This document shows positions 62,619 to 64,000 of a stretch of 64,000 bases of DNA, one piece after another. The DNA lies in assembly GCA_049509515.1 (NCBI GenBank), contig JBEKZV010000007.1, forward strand, positions 52,444-116,443, read 5' to 3'. Position numbers and translations under genes: made by a program. Origin of the DNA: JBEKCP01 sp049509515. Its GTDB lineage: Bacteria; Planctomycetota; Planctomycetia; Pirellulales; Thermoguttaceae. The stretch's first letter is position 1, and each line of letters starts with the position of its first letter. The notes under the pieces were generated by a model. That model was not told where the DNA came from. It did not search any database and was given only the letters and a program-made list of their open reading frames with translations.

Positions 62619-63788
62619 GTGTTCGACGAGCCCAATACCCCCGTCTCGACCCGCGCCGCTACGACCGTGCTGGTCGTCGACGACGAGCCCACGATGCGCA
62701 GCCTGGTTGCGCGCTGGCTGGGCTCGGCCGGCTATCGCCCGGTCGAGGCCGCCAGCGCCGCCGCCGCCGTCGATTGGCTGCAACAGATCGACGTCCACCT
62801 GGTCACGATGGACATCACGATGCCGGGGTGCTGCGGGCTGGACCTGTTGGCACAGATCAAGCAGCGATGGCCGGAGACCGAGGTCATCATGCTCACCGCC
62901 CTGCGGGACACCGCCACGGCCATCCAGGCCATGAGCCTGGGGGCCTACGGTTACCTGATCAAGCCCGTCGAGGGGGACGAGCTCCTCTTCCAGGCCAAGA
63001 AGGCCCTGGAGCGGCGGGAACTCATGATCGAGCGCCGCCAGTACACGCGGACCCTGGAAAAGAAGGTCCGCGAGCAGATGCGGCTCTTGCGGCACGCCCA
63101 CGAGGAAACCATCCTCTGCCTGTTGAGCGCCTCGCGATACCGCGACGAGGAGACGGGCGGGCACATCAAGCGCACCGGACTGCACTGCGAGCTGTTCGCC
63201 CAGGTTCTGGGCTGGCCGCCGGACCAGATCGAGAACTTCCGCATGGCTGCCCCGATGCACGACCTGGGCAAGATCGGCATCCCGGACGCGATCCTCAAAA
63301 AGCCGGGCAAGCTGACCCAGGACGAGTTCGAGGTCATGAAGACGCACACGGTCATCGGGGCCCAGATGCTCGAAGGCTCCGAGTCCAGCGTCCTCCGCAT
63401 GGCACGCGACATCGCCCTGTGCCATCACGAGTGGTGGGACGGGACGGGGTATCCGCGCGGGATCGCGCAGTGGGCCATTCCCGAGTCAGCCCGGATCCTG
63501 GCCATCGTCGACGTCTTCGACGCGCTGACGCACCGCCGCGTGTATCACGAAGCCGCGCCCGAAGAGCAGGCCCTGGCCATCATGGAAGATGGCCGCGGAA
63601 GCCACTTCGACCCCTTCCTGTTCAGCGTGTTCCTGGGGCTGGTGCCGGAGATCCGCCGCATCGCCGCGGAGAATCCGGACGATCAGATGGGGGAGCCGGC
63701 CGGGGAGCTTCTCCTCCCGGCAACGCCGCAGTCCGCCGCGGAGCCGCCCTTGGCGTTGCCTGCGGCGGTCCAGGCCCTGCCCGTGTGA
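62619..63788 (+). CDS. Response regulator with HD-GYP phosphodiesterase domain
   Basis: The 389-residue protein starts from GTG at 62619. The receiver domain reads VLVVDDEPTMRSLVARWLG and has its phosphoacceptor Asp in VTMDITMPG. A linker helix leads to an HD-GYP domain: RDEETGGHIKRTGLHC, MHDLGKIGIPDAIL, KTHTVIGAQMLEG, CHHEWWDGTGYPRGI and RILAIVDVFDALTHRR. HD-GYP domains hydrolyse cyclic di-GMP; the HD and GYP residues are intact. The cognate kinase is not adjacent. The C-terminal tail after about residue 350 is Pro/Ala-rich and probably disordered. Confidence 0.9.
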   Translation: MFDEPNTPVSTRAATTVLVVDDEPTMRSLVARWLGSAGYRPVEAASAAAAVDWLQQIDVHLVTMDITMPGCCGLDLLAQIKQRWPETEVIMLTALRDTATAIQAMSLGAYGYLIKPVEGDELLFQAKKALERRELMIERRQYTRTLEKKVREQMRLLRHAHEETILCLLSASRYRDEETGGHIKRTGLHCELFAQVLGWPPDQIENFRMAAPMHDLGKIGIPDAILKKPGKLTQDEFEVMKTHTVIGAQMLEGSESSVLRMARDIALCHHEWWDGTGYPRGIAQWAIPESARILAIVDVFDALTHRRVYHEAAPEEQALAIMEDGRGSHFDPFLFSVFLGLVPEIRRIAAENPDDQMGEPAGELLLPATPQSAAEPPLALPAAVQALPV

Positions 63789-63837
63789 ACAGCCCGCAGC
63801 CCCGGGTTCCCCCCCAACGGATTCCGGCAGGTTGGGC

Positions 63838-63890
63838 GCCATGCCCGCGCCGCGCGTGGGCATGGCATCTGCCCGCTGCCAACGGCGGGC
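63838..63890. repeat. Two hairpins after the HD-GYP regulator
   Basis: The stems GCCATGCCC/GGGCATGGC (63838-63866) and GCCCGC/GCGGGC (63871-63890) follow the stop by about 50 nt. No T run follows, and no gene is seen in the remaining 110 bp. Confidence 0.65.
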
Positions 63891-64000
63891 AAGCCCCAAT
63901 ACCGTTCAATTAGCCATAACCACGCATGCGGGAAAGGGTTTCGTCAAGGGCGGCGGACGGCAGTGTTCGGGACGTTTTTTGGCCCACTTGGAGAGTTTTC

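Overview
The window is GC-rich bacterial DNA that most resembles a planctomycete of the Pirellulales/Thermogutta type. The reasons are two giant exported proteins, several PQQ-like propellers carrying a 'WPRFRGPDG' signature, a lipoprotein with a sulfatase-modifying-factor-like domain, and many dispersed palindromic repeats. No rRNA, tRNA, CRISPR array, transposase or integrase was recognised. This assignment comes from sequence features only; no database search was run.

Layout. 1-10.6 kb: end of a secreted protein, thiH, serC, a small charged protein, threonine aldolase, a ThDP-dependent 2-oxo acid decarboxylase, an SUMF1-domain lipoprotein and apbE. 10.8-23.5 kb: two giant exported, membrane-anchored proteins. 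The second (about 2,980 aa) looks like two fused copies of the module found in the first. 23.8-35.0 kb: a leftward redox block. It runs PQQ-like propeller, NHL-repeat lipoprotein, small Tat-type Cys protein, Tat-type multi-[4Fe-4S] protein, NapH/NosR-like membrane ferredoxin and a second PQQ-like propeller, with four ATGA-type overlaps. It is followed by a NuoE-thioredoxin-NuoF fusion and a NuoG/GltD-like flavoprotein. 35.3-42.8 kb: a membrane-TPR protein, rseP, dxr, a cupin epimerase and a thiS-thiF pair. 43-47 kb: a hybrid histidine kinase and an HI0933-type flavoprotein. 47-49.7 kb: a secreted protein and a coupled DUF4276 (Toprim-like)/AAA ATPase pair that looks like a defence module. 50-64 kb: an APC permease, cstA, trxB, a single-chain type IIG restriction-modification enzyme, asnS, metG and an HD-GYP response regulator.

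The most unusual feature is a dense set of dispersed palindromic repeat families, labelled A to M here. Many copies lie inside reading frames and are translated without breaking them. The giant gene carries seven. Others lie in the FeS protein, its small Tat neighbour, the flavoprotein, the membrane-TPR protein, the second propeller and the ATPase domain of the histidine kinase. The nearest known parallel is the Rickettsia palindromic elements found inside genes. Outside genes the families have preferred positions. Family A ends 5-14 nt before Shine-Dalgarno sequences, and families H and I start at or just after stop codons.
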